Under the pieces are notes generated by a model. The model was given only the letters and a program-made list of their open reading frames with translations, searched no databases and had not been told where the DNA came from. Both the position numbers and the translations under genes were made by a program. Below, one piece after another: positions 42,842 to 52,401 of a stretch of 64,000 nucleotides of DNA. This stretch comes from Frankia alni ACN14a (lineage in GTDB: Bacteria; Actinomycetota; Actinomycetes; Frankiales; Frankiaceae). Numbering within the stretch: the stretch's first letter is position 1; each line of letters begins with the position of its first letter. The stretch lies in assembly GCF_000058485.1 (NCBI RefSeq), contig NC_008278.1, positions 4,272,962-4,336,961 on the forward strand. The letters run 5' to 3'.

Positions 42842-43057
42842 AGCCCGATCAGCCGGGAAGCCTGCGAAGCCCGACAGGCAGGTGGTGCGCCCGCGTGTGG
42901 GGGCGCACCACCCATGAACGCCGCCGTCGCCCGCCTTCTCGGCCACGACGTCAGCCGCGTCTGCCTGGGCCGTGGACTGACGGCGCGGCGGCGACCCCGC
43001 CACCCCGGTGACGCGCCTCGCGCACGCACCGGCCGCGGTCGGCGGCAGGATGAGGCC

Positions 43058-44614
43058 GTGACCCTCGCCGGTCCACGGTCGCACACCGCGGACGAGCCCC
43101 ACAGCGCGAACGCGCCCCACGCCGCAGACGCGCCCCACGCCGCGAACGAGCCCCACGCCGAGGGCAAGCCCCACGCCGCGAACGAGCCCCACGCCGAGGG
43201 CGACCTGGCGCGGGGACGTGGCAGGGCGCGCGTCGCCGTGGCGCTCGGTGCGCTGGTCGTCCTGCTGCTGACGTGCCTGCGCGGCGATGGCGGCGGCGTC
43301 CCGCTCGTCGCCGACTCGACGGCGAACCGACAGGTCTCGGCGGGGCTCGCCCGCACCCCGCCGATGGGCTGGAACTCGTGGAACGCCTTCGGCGGGACCG
43401 TGCGCGACGGCGACGTCCGAGCCGCCGCCGACGCCCTGGTGCGCTCGGGGATGCGTGCCGCCGGCTACCGCTACGTGATCGTCGACGACGGGTGGATGGC
43501 GCCGACCCGCGGCGGCGACGGGCGCCTCGTGGCCGATCCGGAGCGGTTTCCCGCCGGCATCGCCGCCCTCGCCGCCTACGTGCACGCCCGGGGCCTGCGG
43601 TTCGGCCTCTACGCCTCCCCCGGCCGCACCACCTGCCAGGGACTGCCCGGCAGCCTCGGCCACGAGGCCGCCGACGCCGCCACCTTCGCCGCGTGGGGGG
43701 TCGACTACCTCAAGTACGACGCCTGCGGCTACCCGGACCTGCGCCCGGCCGGTACCGACGCCCGCAGGTGGCTGATCGCCGGGTTCGGTCGGATGCGCGC
43801 CGCGCTCGACGCCACCGGCCGGCCCGTCGTGTTCAGCATCAACCCGTCGGCGGGCGGCGATCCCGCGGCCGCGCGGGCGTGGACCTGGGCGCCGCGGGTC
43901 GCCCACCTGTGGCGGGTCACCAATGATCAGGCTCCCTGCTGGGCGTCCACCGAACCGATGGACGGCTACCCGGGCGTCTGCACGGTGGACAACCTCGACG
44001 CCGCCCGCGCCTGGGCGGCCGCCGGCGGCCCAGGCCACTGGAACGACCTGGACATGCTGACGATCGGCCTGACCCCGACCACGGCCAACCCCGGGGTGCG
44101 CGAACTGGCCGGCCTCGCCACCGCAACCCCGGCGGCCGCCCTCGACGACACCGAGGCCCGCGGCGAGCTGAGCGTCTGGTCGATGCTCGCCTCCCCGCTG
44201 CTCGCAGGCAACGATCTGACCAGGATGACCGCGACGACGGCCGCGATCCTCACGAACGCCGCCGTGCTCGCCATCGACCAGGACCCGCTCGGCGCCGCGC
44301 CGGTGCCGGTGCCCCGCCGCGACGGTCTCGCGCTGTGGACCCGGCCGCTGGCCGACGGCGACACGGCCGTGCTGGCCGTCAACCGGAGCGACTCCCCCCG
44401 CGCGGCGACTCTCACCCGGGCCGAGCTGGCCCTGCCGGCAACCGCCGCCGGCTACCGCGCCACCGACCTGTGGACGGGCACGATCACCACCCTTGCCGGC
44501 GGCCCGCTGCCCCTGACCCTCGCGCCGCACGCCGCCGCCCTGCTCCGCCTCACCTCCGCCAAGCCCGCCCCCGCCAGATCCGCCGCGGCGGGACCCACCC
44601 CGGCCGGACCCTGA
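43058..44614 (+). CDS. Glycoside hydrolase family 27 alpha-galactosidase-like, secreted or anchored
   Basis: The GH27 signature TPPMGWNSWNAFG opens the catalytic domain near residue 105. VDYLKYDACGY holds the nucleophile Asp, and VTNDQ/CWAS the acid-base region; GPGHWNDLDMLTIG is also typical. The beta-sandwich C-terminal domain is present. The enzyme should remove terminal alpha-galactose outside the cell. A single hydrophobic segment (VAVALGALVVLLLTCL) precedes the domain. The N-terminus repeats PHAANE/PHAEG units. I prefer the GTG at 43058 (AGGATGAGG upstream); an ATG at 42914 would add an Arg-rich stretch. Confidence 0.88.
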   Translation: MTLAGPRSHTADEPHSANAPHAADAPHAANEPHAEGKPHAANEPHAEGDLARGRGRARVAVALGALVVLLLTCLRGDGGGVPLVADSTANRQVSAGLARTPPMGWNSWNAFGGTVRDGDVRAAADALVRSGMRAAGYRYVIVDDGWMAPTRGGDGRLVADPERFPAGIAALAAYVHARGLRFGLYASPGRTTCQGLPGSLGHEAADAATFAAWGVDYLKYDACGYPDLRPAGTDARRWLIAGFGRMRAALDATGRPVVFSINPSAGGDPAAARAWTWAPRVAHLWRVTNDQAPCWASTEPMDGYPGVCTVDNLDAARAWAAAGGPGHWNDLDMLTIGLTPTTANPGVRELAGLATATPAAALDDTEARGELSVWSMLASPLLAGNDLTRMTATTAAILTNAAVLAIDQDPLGAAPVPVPRRDGLALWTRPLADGDTAVLAVNRSDSPRAATLTRAELALPATAAGYRATDLWTGTITTLAGGPLPLTLAPHAAALLRLTSAKPAPARSAAAGPTPAGP

Positions 44615-44633
44615 ACTGAGCGCGGGAAGGAGT

Positions 44634-44999
44634 TCAGGCCGGCCAGCGGGCGCCCGGTTCCCAGACCGACATGACGACGCTGGACATGTCCAGGGTGTCG
44701 CTCAACGGCAGGCGCCCGTCACCCACCCGGGTGATGAACTCCCCGAACACCTTCGCCGGATCGTCGTCGAGCTCGTAGACTGCCAGGTGCCGTTGTGGCA
44801 GGCGGCCGTCACCGGCCTCGCCGTCTGCGGGCAGGACGTCGGCGGGCGGGACGTCCGGCCGCACCTGGTAGCGCTGGGCGGAGACGACGCCGGGGACCTC
44901 GCAGACGTCGCGGATGTGCACTTCGTCGTACCACTTGTTGTACTCGTCGTCCCGCCCATCAGCGGGATTGCTCAGAACCAGGAAAAGCGCGCGGGCCAC
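44634..44999 (-). CDS. EthD/DUF4286-like small protein
   Basis: The 121-residue protein has the ferredoxin-like fold pattern of EthD relatives: ALFLVLSNPADGRDDEYNKWYDEVHIRDVCEVPGVVSAQRYQV. The NKWYDEVH phrase is diagnostic. EthD-like proteins are small dimers found near P450s or polyketide cyclases, though the role of this one is unknown. The GTG at 44999 has GGAGGGG nine bases upstream; longer frames upstream lack a ribosome site. It ends 20 bases from the convergent alpha-galactosidase gene. Confidence 0.8.
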   Translation of the reverse strand: MARALFLVLSNPADGRDDEYNKWYDEVHIRDVCEVPGVVSAQRYQVRPDVPPADVLPADGEAGDGRLPQRHLAVYELDDDPAKVFGEFITRVGDGRLPLSDTLDMSSVVMSVWEPGARWPA

Positions 45000-45181
45000 G
45001 TCCGGTTTCCCCTCCTCGGCGAGAACCGGCCTCCCTCGGGGGCACGGCCGGTGTCCGATGATCGGGACACTAGCGGCCGCCCGCCGCGCCGTCCATGATT
45101 TTCTGGCAGATGACTGCCAGAAAGTGGCGCCGCGAACGCCGCCGCCACGCTCCACTGGTCCCCGCCGCACCCTCCCCCGGC

Positions 45182-45291
45182 ACGCCCCGCATCTCCCGTC
45201 CGTCCCGCGCATCTCCCGGCCGCCCCGCGCATCCCGGGCCGCCCCCCGCATCTCCCGGGCCGCCCCCCGCATTTCCGGGCCGCCCCGCGCC
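45182..45291. repeat. GC-rich tandem repeats between EthD-like and hrpB genes
   Basis: Five to six degenerate 20-21-base units of the type CGCCCCGCGCATCTCCCGGC fill the middle of the 324-base gap. No promoter element or gene was seen in the rest of the gap. Confidence 0.7.
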
Positions 45292-45323
45292 CCCGGCCCG
45301 CCGCGCCCGAGGAGACTGGGCGC

Positions 45324-48032
45324 ATGCTGCCCGACCGCGCGGTCACCGGCGCGGATCTACCCGTGCGGGAGGTCCTGCCCGCGCTCGTCGCCGCGCTGAC
45401 CGGCGGCGGCCGTCCCGACCCGGTCAGCGGTAGCCGTCCCGACCTGACCGGCGGCGGCCGTCCCGACCCGGACGGTGACCACGAGCCAGGCCGCCATCCC
45501 GATCCGGGCGGCGGCCGTCGCGATCCGGGTGGGGTCGCGGTGCTGGTCGCACCGCCTGGGACGGGCAAGACGACGCTGGTCCCGCTCGCGCTCGCCGGCG
45601 AGGTCACGGGCCGGGTCGTGGTCGCCCAGCCGCGGCGGATCGCGGTGCGGGCGGCGGCGCGGCGGATGGCGTGGCTCGTCGGCGGTGAGGTCGGCGATGC
45701 CGTCGGTTACACGATCCGCGGGGAGCGTCGGGTCGGGCCGGCCACCCGGGTCGAGGTGGTCACGACGGGGGTCCTCGTCCGGCGTCTGCAACGCGACCCG
45801 GACCTGCCCGGCACCGGCGCGGTGATCCTCGACGAGTGCCACGAACGCCACCTCGACGCCGACCTGGCACTCGCGTTCATGCTCGACGTGCGCGCGACGC
45901 TGCGGCCCGACCTGCTGCTGCTCGCGACCTCGGCGACCGCCGACACCCCGCGGCTGGCCGGCGTGCTGGGCGCGCCCGGGCCGCCCGCCCCCGTCGTCGG
46001 CGCCGCCACCGCGCGCTTCGACGTCGAGGTGGTCTGGTCTCCGCCGCCGGGACCGCTCACGCCCGCGCACGGCCTGCGCGTCGACCCGCGGCTGCTCGAC
46101 CACGTCGCCGCGACGGTCGGGCGCGCCCTGCGGGAGACGTCCGGGGACGTGCTCGTCTTCCTGCCCGGCGCCGGCGAGATCGCCGCGGTCGCCGGGCGGC
46201 TCGCGGGCCACCGCGACAGCGTCGACGTGCTCGCCCTGCACGGCCGGCAGTCCGGCGGGACCCAGGACGCGGCCCTGCGCCCCGGGCCGCGGCGACGGGT
46301 CGTGCTGGCGACCGCGGTGGCGGAGAGCAGCCTCACGGTGCCCGGGGTCCGGGTGGTCGTCGACGCCGGGCTGGCCCGCTCCCCACGCATGGATCACGCC
46401 CGTGGGCTGGGCTCGCTGGTGACGGTACGGGTGTCCCGGTCGTCCGCCGGGCAGCGCGCGGGCCGGGCCGGGCGCGAGGCGCCGGGCCGGGTCTACCGCT
46501 GCTGGTCCGCCGCCGAGCACGACCGGCTGCCCGCCCAGGCCGAACCGGAGGTCGCCGTCGCCGATCTGACCGGCTTCGCCCTGGACCTCGCGCTCTGGGG
46601 TCATCCCGGCGGCGACGGACTCGGCCTGCTCAGCGACCCGCCGGCGGGCGCGATGGATGCCGCCAGGGCGTCCCTGCGCGCGCTCGGCGCGCTCGACGAC
46701 GCCGGCCGGGTGACGCCGCGGGGGCGATCGATCGCTGCCGTCGGCGTCCACCCCCGGCTTGCCGGCGCCCTGCTCGCCGGCGCGGGCGTCGTCGGCGCCG
46801 GGCGCGCGGCCGACATCGTCGCCGTCCTGTCGGGGGACGGCCCGGCGGGCGGCTCCGGACCGGGTTCGGGGTCCGACGACCTCCTCGCCGCGTGGCGCCG
46901 CCTGCGGGCGAACGCCGACCGGGCCGCCTCCGCCCGCTGGCGCGAGGAGTCGCGGCGGTTGCGCTCCGCCGTCGCAGCAGCCACCGCAGCCGCAGCCGCA
47001 GCCGCCGTCCCCGCCGACGCCCCCGCGGCGCGGCCCGGTGACGGCGTCACCGACGATCTCGCGGCGGGGCTCGTGGTCGGGCTCGCCTTCCCCGAACGGC
47101 TCGCGCGGGCCCGCGTCCCCGGTGGGACGACGTACCTGATGGCCGGGGGAACGGCCGCGGAGCTGGCCGCCGGCTCGGCGCTCACCGGCGCGCAGTGGCT
47201 GGCCGTCGCGGTCGCGGACCGCGGGGTCGGGCGGGCGTCGGCGCGGGTGCGCCTCGCCGTCGCCCTCGACGAGGCGACCGCGCGCGAGGCGGGCGCGGCG
47301 CTGCGGCGCACCGACGAGGAGGTCGCCTGGTCCGGCGGCGACGTCGTCGCCCGCCGGGTGGAGCGCCTCGGGGCGATCGTCCTGACCGAACGCCCGCTGG
47401 CCCGGCCCGATCCGGCCCTGCTCGAGGCGGCGGTGCTCGACGGGCTGCGTCGCGAGGGGCTGGCGACGCTGCGCTGGACCCGCGACGCGGCGGGGCTGCG
47501 GCAGCGGCTCGCGTTCTGCCACCGGTTCCTCGGCGCACCCTGGCCGGACGTCGCCGACACCGCGCTGCTGGCGGCGGCGCCCGACTGGCTCGGTCCGGAT
47601 CTCGCCGGTGTCCGCCGCCGGGCGGACCTGGAGCGCATCGACGCCGGCCAGGCACTGCGCCGCCTGCTGCCCTGGCCGCAGGCCGCGCGGCTCGACGCGC
47701 TGGCACCGGAGCGGCTGGTGGTGCCGAGCGGGTCGCGGGTGCGCCTCGACTACAGCGACCCCGACGGCCCCGTCCTCGCGGTCAAGGTCGCCGAGGTGTT
47801 CGGCTGGGAGCGGGTCCCGCCCGTCGCGGACGGCCGCGTCCCCGTCGTCCTGCACCTGCTCTCCCCGGCGGGTCGTCCCGTCGCCGTGACCAGCGACCTC
47901 GCGTCGTTCTGGCGCACCGGCTACCCGCGGGTCCGCGCCGAGCTGCGCGGACGCTACCCGCGCCACCCCTGGCCCGACGACCCCACCACCGCTCCCCCCA
48001 CCCGCCGCGTCACCCCCCGCGCCCGCGGATAG
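45324..48032 (+). CDS. hrpB: ATP-dependent RNA helicase HrpB
   Basis: The 902-residue protein is a DEAH/RHA helicase of the HrpB type: motif I APPGTGKTTLVPLAL at about 75-89, motif II DECHERHLD near 172, motif III SATAD, motif VI near 380 (SAGQRAGRAGREAPGRVYRCW). The HrpB-specific C-terminal region follows. Family members remodel RNA in the cytoplasm. An insertion of about 40 residues before motif I repeats GGGRPDP units from duplicated DNA and is not conserved. GAGGAGA precedes the ATG. It is transcribed alone. Confidence 0.93.
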   Translation: MLPDRAVTGADLPVREVLPALVAALTGGGRPDPVSGSRPDLTGGGRPDPDGDHEPGRHPDPGGGRRDPGGVAVLVAPPGTGKTTLVPLALAGEVTGRVVVAQPRRIAVRAAARRMAWLVGGEVGDAVGYTIRGERRVGPATRVEVVTTGVLVRRLQRDPDLPGTGAVILDECHERHLDADLALAFMLDVRATLRPDLLLLATSATADTPRLAGVLGAPGPPAPVVGAATARFDVEVVWSPPPGPLTPAHGLRVDPRLLDHVAATVGRALRETSGDVLVFLPGAGEIAAVAGRLAGHRDSVDVLALHGRQSGGTQDAALRPGPRRRVVLATAVAESSLTVPGVRVVVDAGLARSPRMDHARGLGSLVTVRVSRSSAGQRAGRAGREAPGRVYRCWSAAEHDRLPAQAEPEVAVADLTGFALDLALWGHPGGDGLGLLSDPPAGAMDAARASLRALGALDDAGRVTPRGRSIAAVGVHPRLAGALLAGAGVVGAGRAADIVAVLSGDGPAGGSGPGSGSDDLLAAWRRLRANADRAASARWREESRRLRSAVAAATAAAAAAAVPADAPAARPGDGVTDDLAAGLVVGLAFPERLARARVPGGTTYLMAGGTAAELAAGSALTGAQWLAVAVADRGVGRASARVRLAVALDEATAREAGAALRRTDEEVAWSGGDVVARRVERLGAIVLTERPLARPDPALLEAAVLDGLRREGLATLRWTRDAAGLRQRLAFCHRFLGAPWPDVADTALLAAAPDWLGPDLAGVRRRADLERIDAGQALRRLLPWPQAARLDALAPERLVVPSGSRVRLDYSDPDGPVLAVKVAEVFGWERVPPVADGRVPVVLHLLSPAGRPVAVTSDLASFWRTGYPRVRAELRGRYPRHPWPDDPTTAPPTRRVTPRARG

Positions 48033-48465
48033 AGGAGCCGATCCCGGCCGCCCGGACAGCAGACGGTGGCCCGGTTCCGCGGAACCTCTGTTCGCCGGGA
48101 GCCAGACCGGGGCCGCGGTCGGGGTTGGGGGCGGGGGCGGGGGCGGGCAGCGTGGGGGCGGTTCCGCGGAACCCGACGGGCGCCACGATGGGCGTCCCCG
48201 GCCGGAGCGGGATCTCTCTGTACGGGTAGGCCGCCGAGGTCGGCGCGAGTGGCGGGGGTGCCAGCCCGCCGGAAGTCGACCGTGGGCAGCAAGAGTCGCA
48301 GTCGCTGCGGCGACCGGCAAGGCCCGACCTTCTCTGCGGCCCGGACCCCGGAAGCCCACCGCCGTCACATGTGCGCCGCACCGCGGGTCAGACGAGGTGA
48401 CGGGCGGCCGACGGCGCCGCCGCGGCTTGGGCCCGGCATGGGCCCGGACGAGAGGACCTGAAACG
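48033..48465. other. Intergenic region with duplicated palindrome and G-rich tract
   Basis: The perfect palindrome GGTTCCGCGGAACC occurs at 48073-48086 and again at 48160-48173. Between them at about 48121-48146 lie four G runs of four or five (GGGG, then GGGGGC units), a quadruplex-type pattern. The downstream end contains the ECF41-like promoter. Confidence 0.6.
48363..48389 (+). promoter_or_regulatory. Candidate ECF41-type promoter of the CMD gene
   Basis: CGTCACA, 16 bases, then GGTC matches the published ECF41 promoter pattern (TGTCACA-N16-CGTC) with one mismatch in each element. It ends 76 bases before the CMD start, and the ECF41 gene is the next one along. Confidence 0.5.
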
Positions 48466-48921
48466 GTGGCAGCACGGATGAGGAACCCGGCGGCGGTCAT
48501 CCCCGAGGCGTGGCCGGCGATCGCGGCCCTGAACGCGGCCAGCGAGACGGGCGGCGTGCCGGCGGCGACCCTCGCGCTGGTGCATCTGCGGGTCAGCCAG
48601 ATCAACGGCTGCAGTGCCTGCGTGGACGCCGGCTTCCGCGATGCACTGAAGGGCGGGGAGACCGCGCAGCGGCTCGGCGCCGTGGCGGCCTGGCGGGAGA
48701 CGAGCTACTACGACGACGCCGAGCGGGCCGCGTTGGCCCTCGCCGAGGCCGCCACCCGGCTCAGCGACCGCACCGACCCCGTCCCCGACGACGTCTGGGC
48801 CGAGGCGGTCGGGCACTACGACGACCGAGGCCTGGCCGCACTGATCCTCAAGATCGCGACGACGAACGTCTTCAACCGGCTGAACGCCGTCACGAAGCAG
48901 GTCGCCGGCTCCTGGGGATAG
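48466..48921 (+). CDS. Carboxymuconolactone decarboxylase/AhpD-like protein
   Basis: The 151-residue all-helical protein carries the AhpD-type active site INGCSACVDAG with CxxC (about 46-49), preceded by LVHLRVSQ and followed by TSYYDDAERAALALAEA. CxxC members act as alkylhydroperoxidase-like thiol reductases. It is directly upstream of an ECF41 sigma factor gene; ECF41 factors are known to be linked to CMD-family, oxidoreductase or epimerase genes, which they control. The GTG at 48466 follows GAGAGGA; an ATG lies four codons in. Confidence 0.9.
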   Translation: MAARMRNPAAVIPEAWPAIAALNAASETGGVPAATLALVHLRVSQINGCSACVDAGFRDALKGGETAQRLGAVAAWRETSYYDDAERAALALAEAATRLSDRTDPVPDDVWAEAVGHYDDRGLAALILKIATTNVFNRLNAVTKQVAGSWG

Positions 48922-49058
48922 GCCGCCATCCTGGGGCCGAGATCGGTCGGTTCGTCCGGTGGGACGCCGACGATCCTGCCCGCCACCGACCCGAGCACCT
49001 GTGCTGCGTGCCGACAGGACGGCAACGGCAACGGCAACGCGACGGAGGATCGTGACCG

Positions 49059-50030
49059 ATGGACGAACGCGAACGGCTCGCCCGGCGCTTCGAGGAGCAC
49101 CGCGGGCATCTGCGCGCCGTGGCCTACCGGATGCTCGGCTCCCTCGATGAGGCCGACGACGCGGTGCAGGAGGCCTGGCTGCGCCTGAGCCGATCCGACG
49201 TCGGCGCCGTCGAGAACCTCGCCGGCTGGCTGACCACGGTCATCGCGCGGATCTGCCTGAACATGCTGCGCGCCCGCAGGAACCGTCCCGAGGACCTCGC
49301 CGGCGTCCACGTGCCCGATCCGATCATCGATCTCGCCCCGGCCACCGGGGCGGGGCAGCCCGAGCAGGAGGCCCTGCTGGCCGAGGCGGTCGGGCTCGCC
49401 CTGATCACCGTGCTGGACACCCTGGCTCCCGCCGAGCGACTGGCCTTCGTGCTGCACGACCTGTTCGACCTGTCGTTCGACGAGATCGCGCCGATGGTGG
49501 GCCGCTCGCCGGCCGCGGCCCGCCAACTCGCCAGCCGAGCCCGGCGACGGGTGCGGGCGCTGGACACGCCCGTCCCCGACGCCGACCACGCCGTCCAACG
49601 CAGGGTCGTCGACGCGTTCTTCGCCGCGGCCCGCGGCGGCGACGTGACGTCCCTGGTCGCGGTGCTCGACCCCGACGTCGTGCTGCGTGCCGACGGCGGG
49701 GCGGGCCGGCCGCAGGCCTCGGCGGTGGTGCGCGGGGCGCGCGACGTCGCCCGCCGGGCGCTCCTGTTCGCCCAGCCCGCGGCGGTGGTGCACCCGGTGC
49801 TGGTCAACGGCACCGCCGGAGTGGTCATCACCATCGACGGAAGGCCGGTCTCGGTCATGGGATTCGTCGTCGCCGACGAGCGAATCGCCGAGATCCACGC
49901 CCTCGTCGACGCCGGCCGCCTCGCCCGGCTCGACCTCCCGGCCCGGCTCGGCCTTCCGGCCCAACTCGACCTCGCGGCCCGGCTCGGGCCGGCCGACGGC
50001 GAACGGGCCCGATCTCCACGCTCACGCTAG
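49059..50030 (+). CDS. ECF41/SigJ-family RNA polymerase sigma factor with SnoaL-like C-terminal domain
   Basis: The 323-residue protein has sigma region 2 (about 5-75, FEEHRGHLRAVAYRMLGSLDEADDAVQEAWLRL), region 4 (about 110-165, LAPAERLAFVLHDLFDLSFDEIAPMVGRSPAAARQLASRARRR), and a C-terminal SnoaL-like domain (175-290). The domain has RADGGAGRPQAS, close to the conserved DGGGK motif that regulates ECF41 activity in place of an anti-sigma factor. The last 30 residues repeat LPARLGL/LPAQLDL units. The upstream CMD gene is its likely target. No anti-sigma gene is adjacent. Confidence 0.92.
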   Translation: MDERERLARRFEEHRGHLRAVAYRMLGSLDEADDAVQEAWLRLSRSDVGAVENLAGWLTTVIARICLNMLRARRNRPEDLAGVHVPDPIIDLAPATGAGQPEQEALLAEAVGLALITVLDTLAPAERLAFVLHDLFDLSFDEIAPMVGRSPAAARQLASRARRRVRALDTPVPDADHAVQRRVVDAFFAAARGGDVTSLVAVLDPDVVLRADGGAGRPQASAVVRGARDVARRALLFAQPAAVVHPVLVNGTAGVVITIDGRPVSVMGFVVADERIAEIHALVDAGRLARLDLPARLGLPAQLDLAARLGPADGERARSPRSR

Positions 50031-50054
50031 TTCGGCCCTCGGCGGCAGACGGCC

Positions 50055-52118
50055 ATGCTGGCACCCGAGATTCTGGGCGCGGCCTTCCCCAATATCGTGT
50101 GCGTACTCGGCGTGCTGCGGGAGGTGCATGGTCCGGTGTTGGCGGACAGCGGTGGCCAGGCCGTGCGCAGTCCTGCCGTCCTGCCGGACGGAGTGACCGA
50201 GCTCGAGGACGACGATCCCCCGGCGCTGGGGCCGTACAGGTTGTTCGGCAGACTCGGTGAGGGCGGGATGGGGACCGTGTTCCTGGCCTGGAACCCGGCC
50301 GGTGGCTGGGTTGCGGCCAAGACGCTGCACCGTCACCTTGCCCGGCAGGCCGACTTCCTTGCCCGGTTCGCCCGGGAGGTCGACAACGCTCGGCGGATCA
50401 ACAGTCCGTACACCCCGTCGGTGTTGGACGCGGACACCGCGACCCGTGACCCGTATCTGGTGACCGAGTTCATCGCCGGGCCGACGCTGAGCCAGGAAAT
50501 CAGAACACGCGGGCCGCTGTCCCGATCGGAGCTGCATCAGCTCGCCCTGAACCTGGCGTCCGCCATGCTTGCCTTTCACCGCGTCGGGATCGTGCACCGT
50601 GACATCAAGCCAGCCAACATCATCCTTTCCCGGACCGGTCCACGAGTCATCGACCTCGGCATCTCCCGCGCGCTGAACGAGGCCGTCGGCATCACCGTGT
50701 CCAGCGGCCAGCAGCCCGGAACACCTCAGCTCATGGCCCCAGAACAGTGGACCGGTCAACGCCCGACCCCGGCGACCGACGTGTTCGCCTGGGGCAGCGT
50801 GCTCACCTATGCCGGCACCGGACGCTTCCCCTTCGCCGGGGTGGACCACCGGGAACTGCGGGACGCGGTGCTGCACTCCCGACCCGCAACGAACGGCCTG
50901 GACGCCTCCCTGCGACCGCTCATTCTTCGGGCGCTGGCGAAGGACCCGGCGGCGCGCCCGGATGTCGCTGATCTCCTGGCCGACCTTCTGGGCGGCGCCG
51001 CCCCCCTGGCGGCCGCCGGCATCGAGGCGACGCCCGTCAGTAACGCGACGCTCATCAGCAACCCGACGCCCGTCAGCAACCCGACGCCCGTCAGTGACGC
51101 GACGCTCATCAGCAACGCGACGCTCGGCGGCAACGCGGCGCTCGGCAGCCAGGCGACGCTCGGCATCGGGGCGGGCGTCACCGAGATCCCGCCTGTCGCG
51201 GCCCCTCCGGTGACCGACGAGTCGGTCACCGCACACGCCGAACCCGATTCCGCCGTCCGGCGGGGTCGCCGACCGGGCCGGCGGCTGACCGTCCTCGCCG
51301 GCACGCTGGCGATCGCGGCCGTCATCACGGTGGTCGCACTCCTCATCCATCGGACGACGTCACCGTCCCGCCCGGCCAACGCCGCCGTTCCCGACGGGCT
51401 GGTCGGCCTTCCCGTCACCCGCGCGAAGGCCTCGCTCCAGTCTGCCGGCTTCCGCCAGATCACCCAGACCCGCAGGCCGGATGACCGGGCACGGGGCACC
51501 GTCCTCGCGGTCAGGCCGCAGTCCGGCGACGTCGTCCGCGCGGACTCGCCCGTGGTTCTCACCGTCTCAGCCGGTCGCTCCGCGGTTGCGGTCCCGAATG
51601 TCGTCGGTCGGTCGCAGTCGGATGCCGAGACCGTGCTCCGCCGGTCGAACCTCGCCGTCACCGCGCAGATCAGCACCGCGGTCAGGGCGGGCGCCCCACC
51701 GGGGTGGGTCGAGGCGCAGGATCACGCCGGGGAGAAGGTGGAGCCCGGAACCGAGGTGACCATCACCGTGGTGAGCCTTCAGCTCCCGGTGCCCGACGTC
51801 GTCGGCCAGCCTGCCAGGACCGCCGTCGAACAGCTCACGGACGCCGGATTCCAGGTCACGCGGGAGGAACGTCGGTCGGATGCCGCGGTGGGCACGGTCA
51901 TCGACCAGCAGCCCCGGATCACGGCGGCGGACCGAGGCTCCGACGTCCGTCTCGTCGTCTCCGCCGGTCGCCCGGCCCAGACAGCACCGCCCCGCCCCAC
52001 CGCACCCCGAAACGTCACACCCCGAGCCACAGCCCCTCGAACCACCACACCCCGGGCTACGACGACCCATGCGCCGACTCCGCGGCTGACCGGGCTCTTC
52101 AGTGATCCCCTCGGGTAG
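50055..52118 (+). CDS. Serine/threonine protein kinase with three PASTA domains
   Basis: The 687-residue membrane kinase has a catalytic domain at about 58-310: the Gly loop LGEGGMGTV, the Lys in VAAKTL, the catalytic HRDIKPAN, DLG in place of the usual DFG, and APEQ. A linker of about 45 residues repeats TPVSN/TLISN units (15-base DNA repeat). A transmembrane helix (LTVLAGTLAIAAVITVVALLI, near 417-437) leads to three extracellular PASTA domains (about 448-515, 516-580, 581-645) and a Pro/Thr tail. PASTA kinases sense peptidoglycan fragments. The start could be the ATG at 50055 or a GTG at 50136 after GGGAGG. Confidence 0.9.
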   Translation: MLAPEILGAAFPNIVCVLGVLREVHGPVLADSGGQAVRSPAVLPDGVTELEDDDPPALGPYRLFGRLGEGGMGTVFLAWNPAGGWVAAKTLHRHLARQADFLARFAREVDNARRINSPYTPSVLDADTATRDPYLVTEFIAGPTLSQEIRTRGPLSRSELHQLALNLASAMLAFHRVGIVHRDIKPANIILSRTGPRVIDLGISRALNEAVGITVSSGQQPGTPQLMAPEQWTGQRPTPATDVFAWGSVLTYAGTGRFPFAGVDHRELRDAVLHSRPATNGLDASLRPLILRALAKDPAARPDVADLLADLLGGAAPLAAAGIEATPVSNATLISNPTPVSNPTPVSDATLISNATLGGNAALGSQATLGIGAGVTEIPPVAAPPVTDESVTAHAEPDSAVRRGRRPGRRLTVLAGTLAIAAVITVVALLIHRTTSPSRPANAAVPDGLVGLPVTRAKASLQSAGFRQITQTRRPDDRARGTVLAVRPQSGDVVRADSPVVLTVSAGRSAVAVPNVVGRSQSDAETVLRRSNLAVTAQISTAVRAGAPPGWVEAQDHAGEKVEPGTEVTITVVSLQLPVPDVVGQPARTAVEQLTDAGFQVTREERRSDAAVGTVIDQQPRITAADRGSDVRLVVSAGRPAQTAPPRPTAPRNVTPRATAPRTTTPRATTTHAPTPRLTGLFSDPLG
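51030..51165 (+). repeat. 15-bp in-frame tandem repeat in the PASTA kinase linker
   Basis: About nine degenerate units such as ACGCCCGTCAGTAAC and ACGCTCATCAGCAAC encode the TPVSN/TLISN linker between kinase and membrane helix. The period keeps the reading frame. Confidence 0.75.
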
Positions 52119-52401
52119 GACGGCAGAGTGAATCCGGGCCTCCGGCGCGGGCAGAAGGTCCGGGACGCAGATCGACACCTGCCGGCACGTCTCGGCGAAC
52201 ACAGGTCCGTACGGGGCTGCGGGAACGGTACCCGGGTGTTCCCTGGCTGAACGACTTCGCCAGCGCTCCCGGCGCCCGCCCCGAGACGGCGCAGTGGTTC
52301 TCCAGCCTATCGAGCAGTGGTTGAGGCGGGGTGTCGGCGTGACCGGTTGACGTCGTCCGGTCAGGCTCGCACAGCTGGGAGGGGCGGGCGAGGGACAGGG
52401 G

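Noticed and set aside
45357..48605. Minus-strand open frame of 1082 codons
   Set aside because: It lies antisense to hrpB, a clear helicase gene with all motifs.
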